26,283 bases of DNA from a virus, in IMG/VR virus record IMGVR_UViG_3300032326_000054, positions 1 to 26,283 of that record. One strand, given 5' to 3'. Shown here one piece after another: positions 5,561 through 14,644 of this stretch (its first letter is position 1; every line of letters starts with the position of its first letter). The position numbers and the translations under genes were made by a program. The notes below the pieces were generated by a model, which was not told the DNA's origin, searched no databases, and saw only the letters and a list, made by a program, of their open reading frames with translations.

Positions 5561-8500
5561 ATGGCAGACAAGCTACCAGCCATTAAGCAGACTCCTGCTG
5601 ACCGTATGATTGCTATTCAGATGGGCTCTCTAAAGCCTTCTGATTACGATAACTTTAATAATATTACCAGTAAATATCCTGGAATCAGTAACGACCTTAT
5701 TTTATCAATGGTGCGTTCTGGTCTTACAGCAGATACTCCTGGACTTGACAAGATTGCTACTATTGACGGTATTGCTGCCCTCAAAGCAGACAAGTTTAAT
5801 GTCGATAAAATCAAGAGTACAGTAAAACCTAACCGTGGAATCCTTGGTACTTTGGCAAATGCTTTTGATGAAGCAGTTTATGACCCATTCAAGGGCTTTA
5901 CGCGACTAACTTTTGCTGCACTTCGCTCACCTTACGATGCTGCTACTACTTTTGCACGTAATACTACTGCAGTTATGCGTGGTGAAGAGGGTGCTGGACA
6001 GCAATTTGTTGATGACTTGAATCCTTTTACTGGTTTACTCTTTGGCGAAAACACTCTTTTAGGTCAGACAATACGTTCTGGTGCACGTGGAACTGGTTCT
6101 GGTTTCTTTATCACGCCTGAAACTAAGATTGGTAAAGAGCAAGCACGTAGAATGGCTCAATACGGCAAAGTTAATGGTAAATCATACACCATTGGTCGCG
6201 GTTTCTTCAATGGTATTGGCATGAATCCTAATAGTAATGCCTACAATATCATGTCTGGTATTCTAGATGCTACACTTAATATTGCTGCTGACCCAACTAC
6301 TTACCTTGGCCCTGGTGCTGTAACTAAAATTGTTGGTCAAAGCAAGAAAGTTGCGGGATTTGCTAACGATGTTGCTGATTTAACTAAGGCTAACTTTGAT
6401 TCTCTTGCAAAAGAGGCTATTGATGACCTTGAAAAGACTAATCAGATTGTACGCGATAAAATAACCAAGAAGATTTCTAGCCAATTCAAGCGTTATGCTA
6501 ACAATTTTAAGTCTAAAGAACAAGAAATTATTGCAACTGAAAAGCAACTTGTTTTACAACAGGTAAAAACTACCTCTAAGATTCTTAATACTGAAAAGAA
6601 AGTCTTTGCACTTGATGCTGCTGACGATACAGTTAAAGGAACTCTTGCTCCAAACTCTGTAGCTGAGTGGTTTATATCAAATCCAAAGAGTCAAACAGGT
6701 GAGCTTACAGAGGCAATCGACCTTCTTTCTGCAGATATGAAGAACACTGGTGGATTCTTTGATGGTAATATTATACTTGATGAAGTACCTCAGTATGGAA
6801 AGATTAGCGTTGGAGCACATGGTCTTGATGAGTATGTAGTTACTGCTAATAGTACAAAGGGATTTAAACTTCTCGATTTAGCAGATGACTTTACAAAAGC
6901 TGATGGTACTACACGTGTAATAGAGAGTTCTCGTCGTGCTAAGTTAGCGGACGCTCTTGATAAACTAGGCAAGAATGCATCTGACCCAGATTTTAAAATC
7001 TACAACGAACTAGCTACTAATCTACGTGATGGTGTCGCAAATCTTGATGGATTTGTAGGCTCACTATTTGCAGTAGGAGATGAGCTTGTAGCAGGTAAAA
7101 CTCTAGGTTCACTTATTGGTGATATTGCCCAGTATAAAAACCCTGCAGTTATGGCAAATATTGTAGATGCTGTAGAAGATATTTGGAAAGTAGACGGCTT
7201 TTCGAACATCCGTTCGATTTATGGCAAAGAAGGCGGCGTAGTTATCACCAAGAGTGAAAAACTTGCTGCTACTCGTGCAGAAGTAGGCAATGCTGCAGCA
7301 GAATTTGCTGACCCAACCAACCTTGGTCCTAATGTAATGAAGTTACTTGACTCTATTCAAGATACAAAGTCTTCACTTACTGCTCGTCAAAATGAACTAG
7401 ACGAACTCGTTAATAGTCAAATTGACCTTGAGGATAAAGAAAACTGGTTTAAGTTGCTACGCGAAAAAGCACACGGAGACCCAGATATTCTTCGTGAACT
7501 TATTCAAGACCCCAACAACTACGGTATCAAGAATCTTCTTAAACTTGAGCTTGAGATTGCAGATAACAATGTGCTACGTGAATCTATCCGTGCTCAAATT
7601 GGTATCACAGATAACTTTATGGGTAATGTTGGCGAAGACTTTTCTAAGCCACTCAAGTTCCTATTAGGACGTCAGTTCCAGCCTATTGGCGAGTTTATTG
7701 CTAAAGAAACAGACCCAGTAAAGTTGCGCCGTTTATTTGGTCGTAAGCTTGATGACCGTATGATTATGGAGCTGACAGAAGCTAAGTCTGCTGACGATGT
7801 ATTTAAGGTATTCCTTAATCAGTTCGTTCCTGGTGGAGACCCATTAAAGATTAAAGAGTCTATTTCTGCTGGTGTTAAGATTGCAACAAGTCCTGTTGCT
7901 CGTATGATTCCAGCAGTTAATTTACGCGCTATTAAGTATGCCGAAGATATAAACAAGGCACTTGGCCGCTTTTACATTCGCTCTACAGCGCTGAACCTTA
8001 ATGATATTACTGGTCTTAATAACGGTATTGAAGACTGGATGAGTTCTGCTGGTCTAAAGGGCATTATTCGTAAGCCAATGCAAGAAAAAATTATTGCTGA
8101 TACACAACGCGCTGTATTTAAGGCTACTACTAATGCTGAACGTGCTGCTGCTGTATCTAATGGCGTAGGTAAGCTTATTGATGAAGTAGGTAATGCACTT
8201 GGACTTGATGCAGCTTCTAGAGAAGTTTTAAAGAACGCAGCAAAGATTAATGGTGCTCGTGAGTCAATTATTGAATCTTACTCACTGAATAACATAACTG
8301 GTAACAAGGGTGCTGGTCTTGTAATATCTGGTGGTGAAAGTGTACGTCTTGAAAAAGGTATTCTTGAAGCACAGCTAGTTCAGGATGTAATCAATCTTCC
8401 AGATACACGTGCTTTGAATAAGGTTGCAGTTTCATTAAAAACTAACATACCTTTGTATGGTACTGCTAAAGCACTAAAGGTTGCTGCAGAAGAAGCAGGC

Positions 8501-11371
8501 GACATATGGCGTACAGCACAGCTAGTTGGACGTATATCTTATATTGCTCGTAACGTTGCAGAAATGCAAATGCGTCAGTTCTTCTCAGGTCACATGAGCC
8601 TATTCAATAACCCTATTGGTTTTATCTCAATGGTTATGGCTAACCCAGAGGGTACACTAATACAGAAGAAGCTTGCTAACCGTTCAAAATATGGAGTTAA
8701 TGCTCTTGGACAGTACTGGAAGTCTACTGATGCAGAAGTAGAACTATCTGATTCTCTTATTGCTCGTATGGGTATTCTTCGTCAGGAATCTGTAGGTGAC
8801 TACAGCAAGGCTAGCAGAAACGCTACTATCTTCCGTGCATACGAGGATATCACTACAGAGCATCCAGAGTTCTTGCAAGGATTAGCCTGGACAGCTAACA
8901 GCTTCTCATCAGATAAGTTCATGCCTGATGTAATTCGAGTCATGCAAAAAGGAACTAAAGAAGCTCAGGTAGCTTATGTAGATGAACTTGTTAAAACCTT
9001 TGATGAGCCAGGAAATAGATTAAAAGAATTCGCTTCTGCTATTTTTGAAAACAATGAGGGAATGCGTCAGATTCTTCTCAAGAATCCGTTTAAAGAAACT
9101 GGTCCTGGAGTAGTTGCTGATAACATTAACAAAGATAATATCCTTATCTGGCTCTTTGATGTTAATCAACCAGACAGCGTTGCTGGACAGTTAAATATGT
9201 TTGCTGGTCAAGGTTCAAAGCGTAATCAAATTCTTGACCTTATTCGAGATGGACAGGTTAAAGTTACTACTGCCAGTGGCAAAGTAATTACTATCAAAAC
9301 TCCTTATCGTCAAAAAGGACTTACAAGTGAACAAGTAATCCAGGCTGAGAAAGCATTTTCTCGCCAGATAGCTAAGTTCTTTAAGCCAGAAGAATTAACT
9401 GGCTCTGTCGTAAAGAACATGACTGAAAAAGCAGTTCACGAAGGAAATACAAAAGTAATAAAGCAGTTTGTTGATTGGTTCTTTGATAAGTCTACAATAG
9501 TAGAAAACAAGTTGAACTTTGGACCAGAGTTTGATGTTGCATATTGGGACTTTATTGTAGGATATGCAGATATGCTTGATACTCCATCTCTTAAAGAACT
9601 ACTTAGAAACGCTAACAAGGCTCTCGCTCCTACCTCAAAGGGTGGAAGAAAGCCTATTGGACGTGTTCCAAAGCAACTTCGTGTTTTAAATAATACTATT
9701 AAGAGACGTGAAGCTAACCCTAATTATGTACATAAAGGTGGAACAACGCTCAAGACTCTTGATTCAATGGCTGCAGAACAAGCTTCTAACTATGTTAAGG
9801 AACTGTTCTACGATGCTGGAAAACAGAAGCAGTGGGCAAATGCATACCGCTTGGTAGCACCGTTTGCTCAGGCTCACTACAATACGCTTGCTAAGTGGGG
9901 CCAACTTACTTGGTCAAATCCTGTTCCTATCTACAGAGCTGGTAAAGCCTTTGATGCTCTCACAAAAGAAGGCACAGGAGCTATCTATGAAGCTACAAAT
10001 GTTACATATGATGACAATCAGGGCTTCTTGTACAAGGATGAAGGTTCAGACCAGTTAAAGTTTAAGATGCCTATCGTTGGTAGCATACTTGGTGCTTTAG
10101 CCGGTGGTAATATTAATATGAAGGATGCACTGCAGATTACTTCTCCTGTGCAGTCTCTTAACCTTGCATTTGGTTCTGTGAACCCAGTTGTTCCAGGATT
10201 CGGACCTGCTATGTCTTTGGCGTATATAGCCGCTGGACGCAACACAGCATTTGGACCTATGGATTCAATTCTGAAAGACGTATTGACTCCATTTGGAGAA
10301 CCAAAGACTGCAACTGATATTATTTTTCCATCATGGCTCAAGAAAACATCTGCTGCTATACTTGGCAACGATGCAACAACACAGCGTGGTGTTAAAGACT
10401 GGGCATCATATCTAGCATCTACTGGTAAGTATGGAGATAATCCATTTGCTACAGATGCTGAACGTACACGTTTATTCAATGATGCAGAAAAACTTGCTCG
10501 TAATATGAACATAGTCGGTGCTCTATTCCAGAGCATTTCGCCAGCAACTCCTATTCAGGAAGTGCTTGCTAGCATTAAGACTCCTAACAACAAGAAGAAC
10601 TTCATTACAATGACTCTGCTTTATAAAGAGTGGAAGAACGTTAATGATAAGCATCCAGGAGACCGCAATGCAGCAGTAACTGAGTTTGCAGATAAATTTG
10701 GTATTGAAAATCTATTGATTGCTGTAAGTGAAACCACACCAGGAACTTCTGGTTCTGAGGATGCTTGGTCATTCTTGAATAACAACCCATCTATGGTTGA
10801 TAAGTATGCAACACCTAGCGGTGACATTGTTCCTTATTTCTATCCTGGTGGAGAGTTCTCTCTCAAATATTACAACTGGCAGAAGAAGGTCGGCTCACGT
10901 CGCCAACTATCTACAGATGAAATTACTCAAGAGTCAGAAGGCATGGTTTATTCAATGCTAAAAAGCCAGCTTGCTGAAAAGCAAATTGCTGGTGGGTACA
11001 CAGATTTCTGGTACAACGAGCAACTAGCTATGCTTGATAAGCAGTTTACTGCTCGTCCTGGAGACGTTATCATTACAGGTGTTAATGACCAGAAAGTTGC
11101 AAACATTGGACTTGCACTGCAAGAGCCTGCCTTCCAGAAGTCTCCTGTGTATAAGCAAGCCTCAGAGTTCTATGCGAAGTTCGACCAGTTTAAGAAAGTT
11201 CTTAACGATTTTAAAGTTACAAACTATGCCGAACTTTCATCTAAGGGTGGAGTTCCAACATTGATGCGTGATGAACTCATTGTATTAGGAGAAAAGTTAA
11301 TGACAGAAAACCCAGAGTTCTCTCGTATGTACTACGGAGTGTTTGCTGGACTATTAAGGGAGAATAAGTAA
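5561..11371 (+). CDS. giant virion protein, probable internal/DNA-ejection protein
   Basis: At 1936 residues this is the largest gene in the window, and nothing interrupts it. I do not recognise a catalytic domain: no lytic transglycosylase, protease or ADP-ribosyltransferase signature is evident by eye. Visible features include a Lys/Glu/Gln-rich likely coiled coil at about residues 287-347, long helical Ala/Lys/Asp-rich stretches, and more hydrophobic Gly/Pro/Phe-rich segments near 1000-1030 (FFSGHMSLFNNPIGFISMVM) and 1500-1600 (IVGSILGALAGGNINMKDAL onward). Giant mostly helical proteins next to structural genes in podoviruses (T7 gp16, N4 virion RNA polymerase) are carried in the capsid and injected. 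I infer a similar role. It shows no polymerase motif that I can identify. The stop overlaps the next ATG (TAATG). Confidence 0.75.
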   Translation: MADKLPAIKQTPADRMIAIQMGSLKPSDYDNFNNITSKYPGISNDLILSMVRSGLTADTPGLDKIATIDGIAALKADKFNVDKIKSTVKPNRGILGTLANAFDEAVYDPFKGFTRLTFAALRSPYDAATTFARNTTAVMRGEEGAGQQFVDDLNPFTGLLFGENTLLGQTIRSGARGTGSGFFITPETKIGKEQARRMAQYGKVNGKSYTIGRGFFNGIGMNPNSNAYNIMSGILDATLNIAADPTTYLGPGAVTKIVGQSKKVAGFANDVADLTKANFDSLAKEAIDDLEKTNQIVRDKITKKISSQFKRYANNFKSKEQEIIATEKQLVLQQVKTTSKILNTEKKVFALDAADDTVKGTLAPNSVAEWFISNPKSQTGELTEAIDLLSADMKNTGGFFDGNIILDEVPQYGKISVGAHGLDEYVVTANSTKGFKLLDLADDFTKADGTTRVIESSRRAKLADALDKLGKNASDPDFKIYNELATNLRDGVANLDGFVGSLFAVGDELVAGKTLGSLIGDIAQYKNPAVMANIVDAVEDIWKVDGFSNIRSIYGKEGGVVITKSEKLAATRAEVGNAAAEFADPTNLGPNVMKLLDSIQDTKSSLTARQNELDELVNSQIDLEDKENWFKLLREKAHGDPDILRELIQDPNNYGIKNLLKLELEIADNNVLRESIRAQIGITDNFMGNVGEDFSKPLKFLLGRQFQPIGEFIAKETDPVKLRRLFGRKLDDRMIMELTEAKSADDVFKVFLNQFVPGGDPLKIKESISAGVKIATSPVARMIPAVNLRAIKYAEDINKALGRFYIRSTALNLNDITGLNNGIEDWMSSAGLKGIIRKPMQEKIIADTQRAVFKATTNAERAAAVSNGVGKLIDEVGNALGLDAASREVLKNAAKINGARESIIESYSLNNITGNKGAGLVISGGESVRLEKGILEAQLVQDVINLPDTRALNKVAVSLKTNIPLYGTAKALKVAAEEAGDIWRTAQLVGRISYIARNVAEMQMRQFFSGHMSLFNNPIGFISMVMANPEGTLIQKKLANRSKYGVNALGQYWKSTDAEVELSDSLIARMGILRQESVGDYSKASRNATIFRAYEDITTEHPEFLQGLAWTANSFSSDKFMPDVIRVMQKGTKEAQVAYVDELVKTFDEPGNRLKEFASAIFENNEGMRQILLKNPFKETGPGVVADNINKDNILIWLFDVNQPDSVAGQLNMFAGQGSKRNQILDLIRDGQVKVTTASGKVITIKTPYRQKGLTSEQVIQAEKAFSRQIAKFFKPEELTGSVVKNMTEKAVHEGNTKVIKQFVDWFFDKSTIVENKLNFGPEFDVAYWDFIVGYADMLDTPSLKELLRNANKALAPTSKGGRKPIGRVPKQLRVLNNTIKRREANPNYVHKGGTTLKTLDSMAAEQASNYVKELFYDAGKQKQWANAYRLVAPFAQAHYNTLAKWGQLTWSNPVPIYRAGKAFDALTKEGTGAIYEATNVTYDDNQGFLYKDEGSDQLKFKMPIVGSILGALAGGNINMKDALQITSPVQSLNLAFGSVNPVVPGFGPAMSLAYIAAGRNTAFGPMDSILKDVLTPFGEPKTATDIIFPSWLKKTSAAILGNDATTQRGVKDWASYLASTGKYGDNPFATDAERTRLFNDAEKLARNMNIVGALFQSISPATPIQEVLASIKTPNNKKNFITMTLLYKEWKNVNDKHPGDRNAAVTEFADKFGIENLLIAVSETTPGTSGSEDAWSFLNNNPSMVDKYATPSGDIVPYFYPGGEFSLKYYNWQKKVGSRRQLSTDEITQESEGMVYSMLKSQLAEKQIAGGYTDFWYNEQLAMLDKQFTARPGDVIITGVNDQKVANIGLALQEPAFQKSPVYKQASEFYAKFDQFKKVLNDFKVTNYAELSSKGGVPTLMRDELIVLGEKLMTENPEFSRMYYGVFAGLLRENK

Positions 11372-12678
11372 TGGGCGATAAATTAACGGCATTTGCCCAA
11401 CTCTCTTCATTTAACTCTGCTCAACCTAATATTTATGGTACAGATGTAGGTGCTAATGACCTTCTTAATTTTGCAATGGCAACAGACCCAACAAGAAAAG
11501 CTCTTGCTCTACAAAATATCTATCGTGGTCTTGCTACAAGCAATAGTATTTCTTCGGCTAAAGGTTTTGCAGGAAGCAACCTTGATTACTTAAACTCTCT
11601 TATGCGGGCAAAGGGTGTTAGCAAATCTGCTCTTACAGACCCTACTGCTCTTACAAATGTAATCAATGCTTCTGTTGCTTTGAACCAAGACCCATTTACT
11701 TTCCTTGAGAACTACAACGCTAGCGTCAAGGGTAAGGAAATTGCTCAGCCTGATACTACAACTAAGTTTACCAAGCAGGTTCAATCGTCTTTGCAGTTAA
11801 AGGATTTAGGAGATGCTCGCCAACAATATAGCGATGCTTACTTCAAAGCTTATGGATACTTTCCTACAGCAGAACTTGATACTAAGTTCCAGCAATCATG
11901 GAACGCTAAGGCAAAAAGAGAACTACAGCCTACCACTACAGAAAGCAAGACTGAGTTTGCTCCTATCTACGATACTAAGAGCAAGCCAGTTATGGACAAG
12001 GCTACTGGTAAGCAGAAGGTAGACAAGTTTGGCAATAAGGTTTACTCAGGCATTAAGACTAATGCAGAGGGTGTTAAGCAGTACAAGACAGTAGTTACTG
12101 GTCAAACATCTGCACAGGGTGAGGGATTTACTGCCGAAGAACAGACACAGTTCCTTGCTACATTCTTGTCTGACAACTTCCCTGAGACACAATGGAACGT
12201 AGACGACATTGGTGGAGCAGCAAGAACTATCTACGAGACTATTAAGTCATACCATACAAGCAACTACGAAGATGCTCCTGACTTTGCATCAGTATCTCCT
12301 ATTATTAAAAATGTTCTTTCTACACCAGACCAAAAGGTTCAGGAAGAAATGTTTACTCAGTATGTTAATGGACTACAGAAAAAGGCAACAGGGCGTTTCA
12401 TGTCGCTTCAAGATTTAGTCCAACCAGGCGAGAGCGCAAACAAGTATATCGACCCAGTATTAAAATCACTGAGCGCTGGTCTAGAATCTAACATTACGGT
12501 TAAAGATGAACTTGCTCAAAAGGTTCTTAACTTTAAGGGTGATGACGGTAAGTACAGAATGCCTAATGATTATGAATTGAACCAATTAATGATGAGCGAT
12601 AAGCGTTTTGATGCGACATCTGGTGCAATTAATACAGCAGTCAATATGGCTCAAACACTTAGAAATGCGTTGAGGTAA
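11371..12678 (+). CDS. structural/internal virion protein candidate
   Basis: The product has 435 residues and no recognised domain. The N-terminal half is Asn/Ala/Ser-rich and helical. A Lys-rich linker with DKATGKQKVDKFGNKVYSG lies around residue 210-230. The C-terminal end YRMPNDYELNQLMMSDKRF followed by an Ala/Asn-rich helix looks like a compact domain. It is translationally coupled to the giant gene by a one-base overlap and is followed two bases later by another protein of similar size. The set of three consecutive large proteins suggests one complex, probably the internal ejection apparatus. That is inferred from position, not from homology. Confidence 0.65.
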   Translation: MGDKLTAFAQLSSFNSAQPNIYGTDVGANDLLNFAMATDPTRKALALQNIYRGLATSNSISSAKGFAGSNLDYLNSLMRAKGVSKSALTDPTALTNVINASVALNQDPFTFLENYNASVKGKEIAQPDTTTKFTKQVQSSLQLKDLGDARQQYSDAYFKAYGYFPTAELDTKFQQSWNAKAKRELQPTTTESKTEFAPIYDTKSKPVMDKATGKQKVDKFGNKVYSGIKTNAEGVKQYKTVVTGQTSAQGEGFTAEEQTQFLATFLSDNFPETQWNVDDIGGAARTIYETIKSYHTSNYEDAPDFASVSPIIKNVLSTPDQKVQEEMFTQYVNGLQKKATGRFMSLQDLVQPGESANKYIDPVLKSLSAGLESNITVKDELAQKVLNFKGDDGKYRMPNDYELNQLMMSDKRFDATSGAINTAVNMAQTLRNALR

Positions 12679-12680
12679 TC

Positions 12681-14009
12681 ATGGCTACTCCAGAAGAAAA
12701 CAAATCAACAATGGTTGGTGGCGTCAAAGTTACTCCTCCTAAAGTTAGCGCAGCTTCTGCTGCTAATGCAGCTGGTAAGGCTGCTGTTAAGAATCCTACT
12801 ATCAAAAACATTAATACTTTTATTGATACCCTGAAAGTAAGACTTGCAGAAAAAAATGTTGAAATGGGTCTTAACCCTGACGGAAGTACTAAGACAGTTG
12901 TAGAAAAGCCTTTAACACGCATGGAGTTAAACGCAAAGAATGAGGCTGCTGGCCCTCCAGGTGTTGCTCCTCAAGGATTTGTATATAAGTTTATGAAGAC
13001 AGTAGATGGCGGAAACTGGAAACTATTCTCAGTTTCTACTGGTGGTACTGGTGCTGGTGGTACAGATACCACTACAGTTACACCACAAACTCCGTCTACA
13101 AGCGTAGATGTCCTAAAGGCTCTTCTAAAGGCTCAGGGATTTTCATCTAAGATTGTTGATGCATCTGCTACATACTTGAACTCACTTCTCAAAGATAATC
13201 TTGATTATGATAACGCTATTGATGTATTCCTAAATACTAAAGACTACACTCTCAAGAATGGCACAAAGCTTACATCTCCGTTTTATACAGAGTATGGTTA
13301 TCTTAACGAAGGACTAGCTACTCCTAAGCAAGCCTCTGAACTGTTTAACGCAGTAGAAGGCTACAAGGGTCTTCAACAGAAGTATGGTTTTAGTGAAAAG
13401 TATCTTTCAACTGATAATATTAAAAAATATGTTAAAAACAACGTAACTGTAAATGACCTAGATGAACGTGCTAATACTGCTCGTCTTGCAGCTATTACAA
13501 CTGACGCTGCAAAAACAGATGCCTTTATTAAGCTTGGTTATATTGCAAACGAAGCAGGACTCCAGGACTTCTATATGGACTCCGCAATTGGTAAAGAACA
13601 GCTTGAGATTAACCGTAACACTGGAGCATTCGTTGCTGAGGCTATTCGCCGTAACAGCACTGGTATTGCTACAGGTGCAAATCAGCTTGCAGACTTTAGA
13701 AAGATTGCTGCAGATTTGACTGCTAAGGGTTATTCAGAAGCTCAGATTTCAGCAGCTGCTGCTACAGGATTCGAGAACATCGGAAAAGACCTTGGTCAAG
13801 TAACTGCTCTATCTGGTATCTTCGAGAAGACTGGCGGAACTGTAGAGTCAAATGCAACAGTTCAGAATCAAATTCAATCTGAACTTGTCCAAGAAGAATT
13901 TAGCAACATTGCATCTTCTCGCCGTAGAAAACTTGAAGAGCAGAATAGAAAGTCTTTCCAAGGAACAGCAGGACTTACAAGCGGTTCTCTTAAGACTGGC
14001 GTAATATAA
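12681..14009 (+). CDS. structural/internal virion protein candidate
   Basis: The product has 442 residues and no family I can name with confidence. The N-terminal ~130 residues are Ala/Thr/Gly-rich and contain a segment FVYKFMKTVDGGNWKLFSVS that could be a small beta unit. The rest is mostly helical. It ends in a basic, Ser/Arg/Lys-rich tail (ASSRRRKLEEQNRKSFQGTA) of a type I associate with podovirus internal virion proteins; that association is from memory. It is the last of three large genes before the capsid block, with a ~118-base non-coding gap after it. GAGG at 12672-12675, within the end of the preceding gene, precedes the ATG. Confidence 0.65.
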   Translation: MATPEENKSTMVGGVKVTPPKVSAASAANAAGKAAVKNPTIKNINTFIDTLKVRLAEKNVEMGLNPDGSTKTVVEKPLTRMELNAKNEAAGPPGVAPQGFVYKFMKTVDGGNWKLFSVSTGGTGAGGTDTTTVTPQTPSTSVDVLKALLKAQGFSSKIVDASATYLNSLLKDNLDYDNAIDVFLNTKDYTLKNGTKLTSPFYTEYGYLNEGLATPKQASELFNAVEGYKGLQQKYGFSEKYLSTDNIKKYVKNNVTVNDLDERANTARLAAITTDAAKTDAFIKLGYIANEAGLQDFYMDSAIGKEQLEINRNTGAFVAEAIRRNSTGIATGANQLADFRKIAADLTAKGYSEAQISAAAATGFENIGKDLGQVTALSGIFEKTGGTVESNATVQNQIQSELVQEEFSNIASSRRRKLEEQNRKSFQGTAGLTSGSLKTGVI

Positions 14010-14127
14010 AAGAATCCCTTCCGGACCCATCGGCCCCAGAAGGTGTACAAGACCGAGAGTACAAGCCAAGTCAGATTCCCCGTCTGAATTGAGGTGTGCG
14101 ACAACTACTAATAAGGGAGACAATCGC
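14010..14127 (+). promoter_or_regulatory. intergenic gap with two inverted repeats before the capsid block
   Basis: This is the longest gap inside the operon. CAAGTCAGA (14067-14075) pairs with TCTGAATTG (14083-14091) at 8 of 9 positions around TTCCCCG. A weaker CCTTC/GAAGG pair spans 14017-14043. A processing or regulatory site separating ejection genes from the highly expressed capsid genes is plausible. There is no T-run and no clear -35/-10 pair. AAGGGAG at 14113-14119 serves the next gene. Confidence 0.4.
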
Positions 14128-14604
14128 ATGAGCGATAACCGCGATAACTACTGGGAAGATGAAGACGAAGACGATACACCTACTGGTGCATTTGAATCGG
14201 ATACAGACCTCGTTAAGAAGCTACGTAAGGCGTTAAAGGCTGAACAGCGCAAGAACAAGGAACTAGAAACTTCATATGGTGAACTCACCAAAGCCCAAAA
14301 AGAGCGGATTTTAAAGGACGTACTTGCGTCCAAGGGTGTCAATCAAAAGATTGCACAGTTTATTCCATCTGATATCGAGGCATCTGAAGATGCTATTAGT
14401 GCATGGCTAGACAACAATGGTGATGTCTTCGGATACACACCAACTGCAAAGCCAGCAGTTAACCAAGAGGATATCAATTCCCTACGGAAAATGGACGCTG
14501 TGCTCACTGGAGCAGAAACATCCGCATCTTCTGACGACTTAATGAACCGCATCGCGGGAGCATCAAGCGAAGAAGAAATTTTATCCATCCTCAGCGGTCA
14601 GTAA
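14128..14604 (+). CDS. scaffolding-like acidic capsid assembly protein
   Basis: The 158-residue product is acidic (NYWEDEDEDD near the start), with a Lys/Glu-rich coiled-coil-like stretch (LVKKLRKALKAEQRKNKELE) and a C-terminal helical end GASSEEEILSILSG. Size, charge, coiled coil and the position directly before the major capsid gene fit a scaffold that guides prohead assembly and is later lost. The ATG at 14128 has AAGGGAG eight bases upstream; an in-frame TTG at 14089 falls in the hairpin region and is rejected. Some capsid assembly proteins also bind protease; no protease motif is seen. Confidence 0.72.
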   Translation: MSDNRDNYWEDEDEDDTPTGAFESDTDLVKKLRKALKAEQRKNKELETSYGELTKAQKERILKDVLASKGVNQKIAQFIPSDIEASEDAISAWLDNNGDVFGYTPTAKPAVNQEDINSLRKMDAVLTGAETSASSDDLMNRIAGASSEEEILSILSGQ

Positions 14605-14644
14605 AAAACCGCACACACTCTAATCAGAAAGAAGGTATCGGCAA

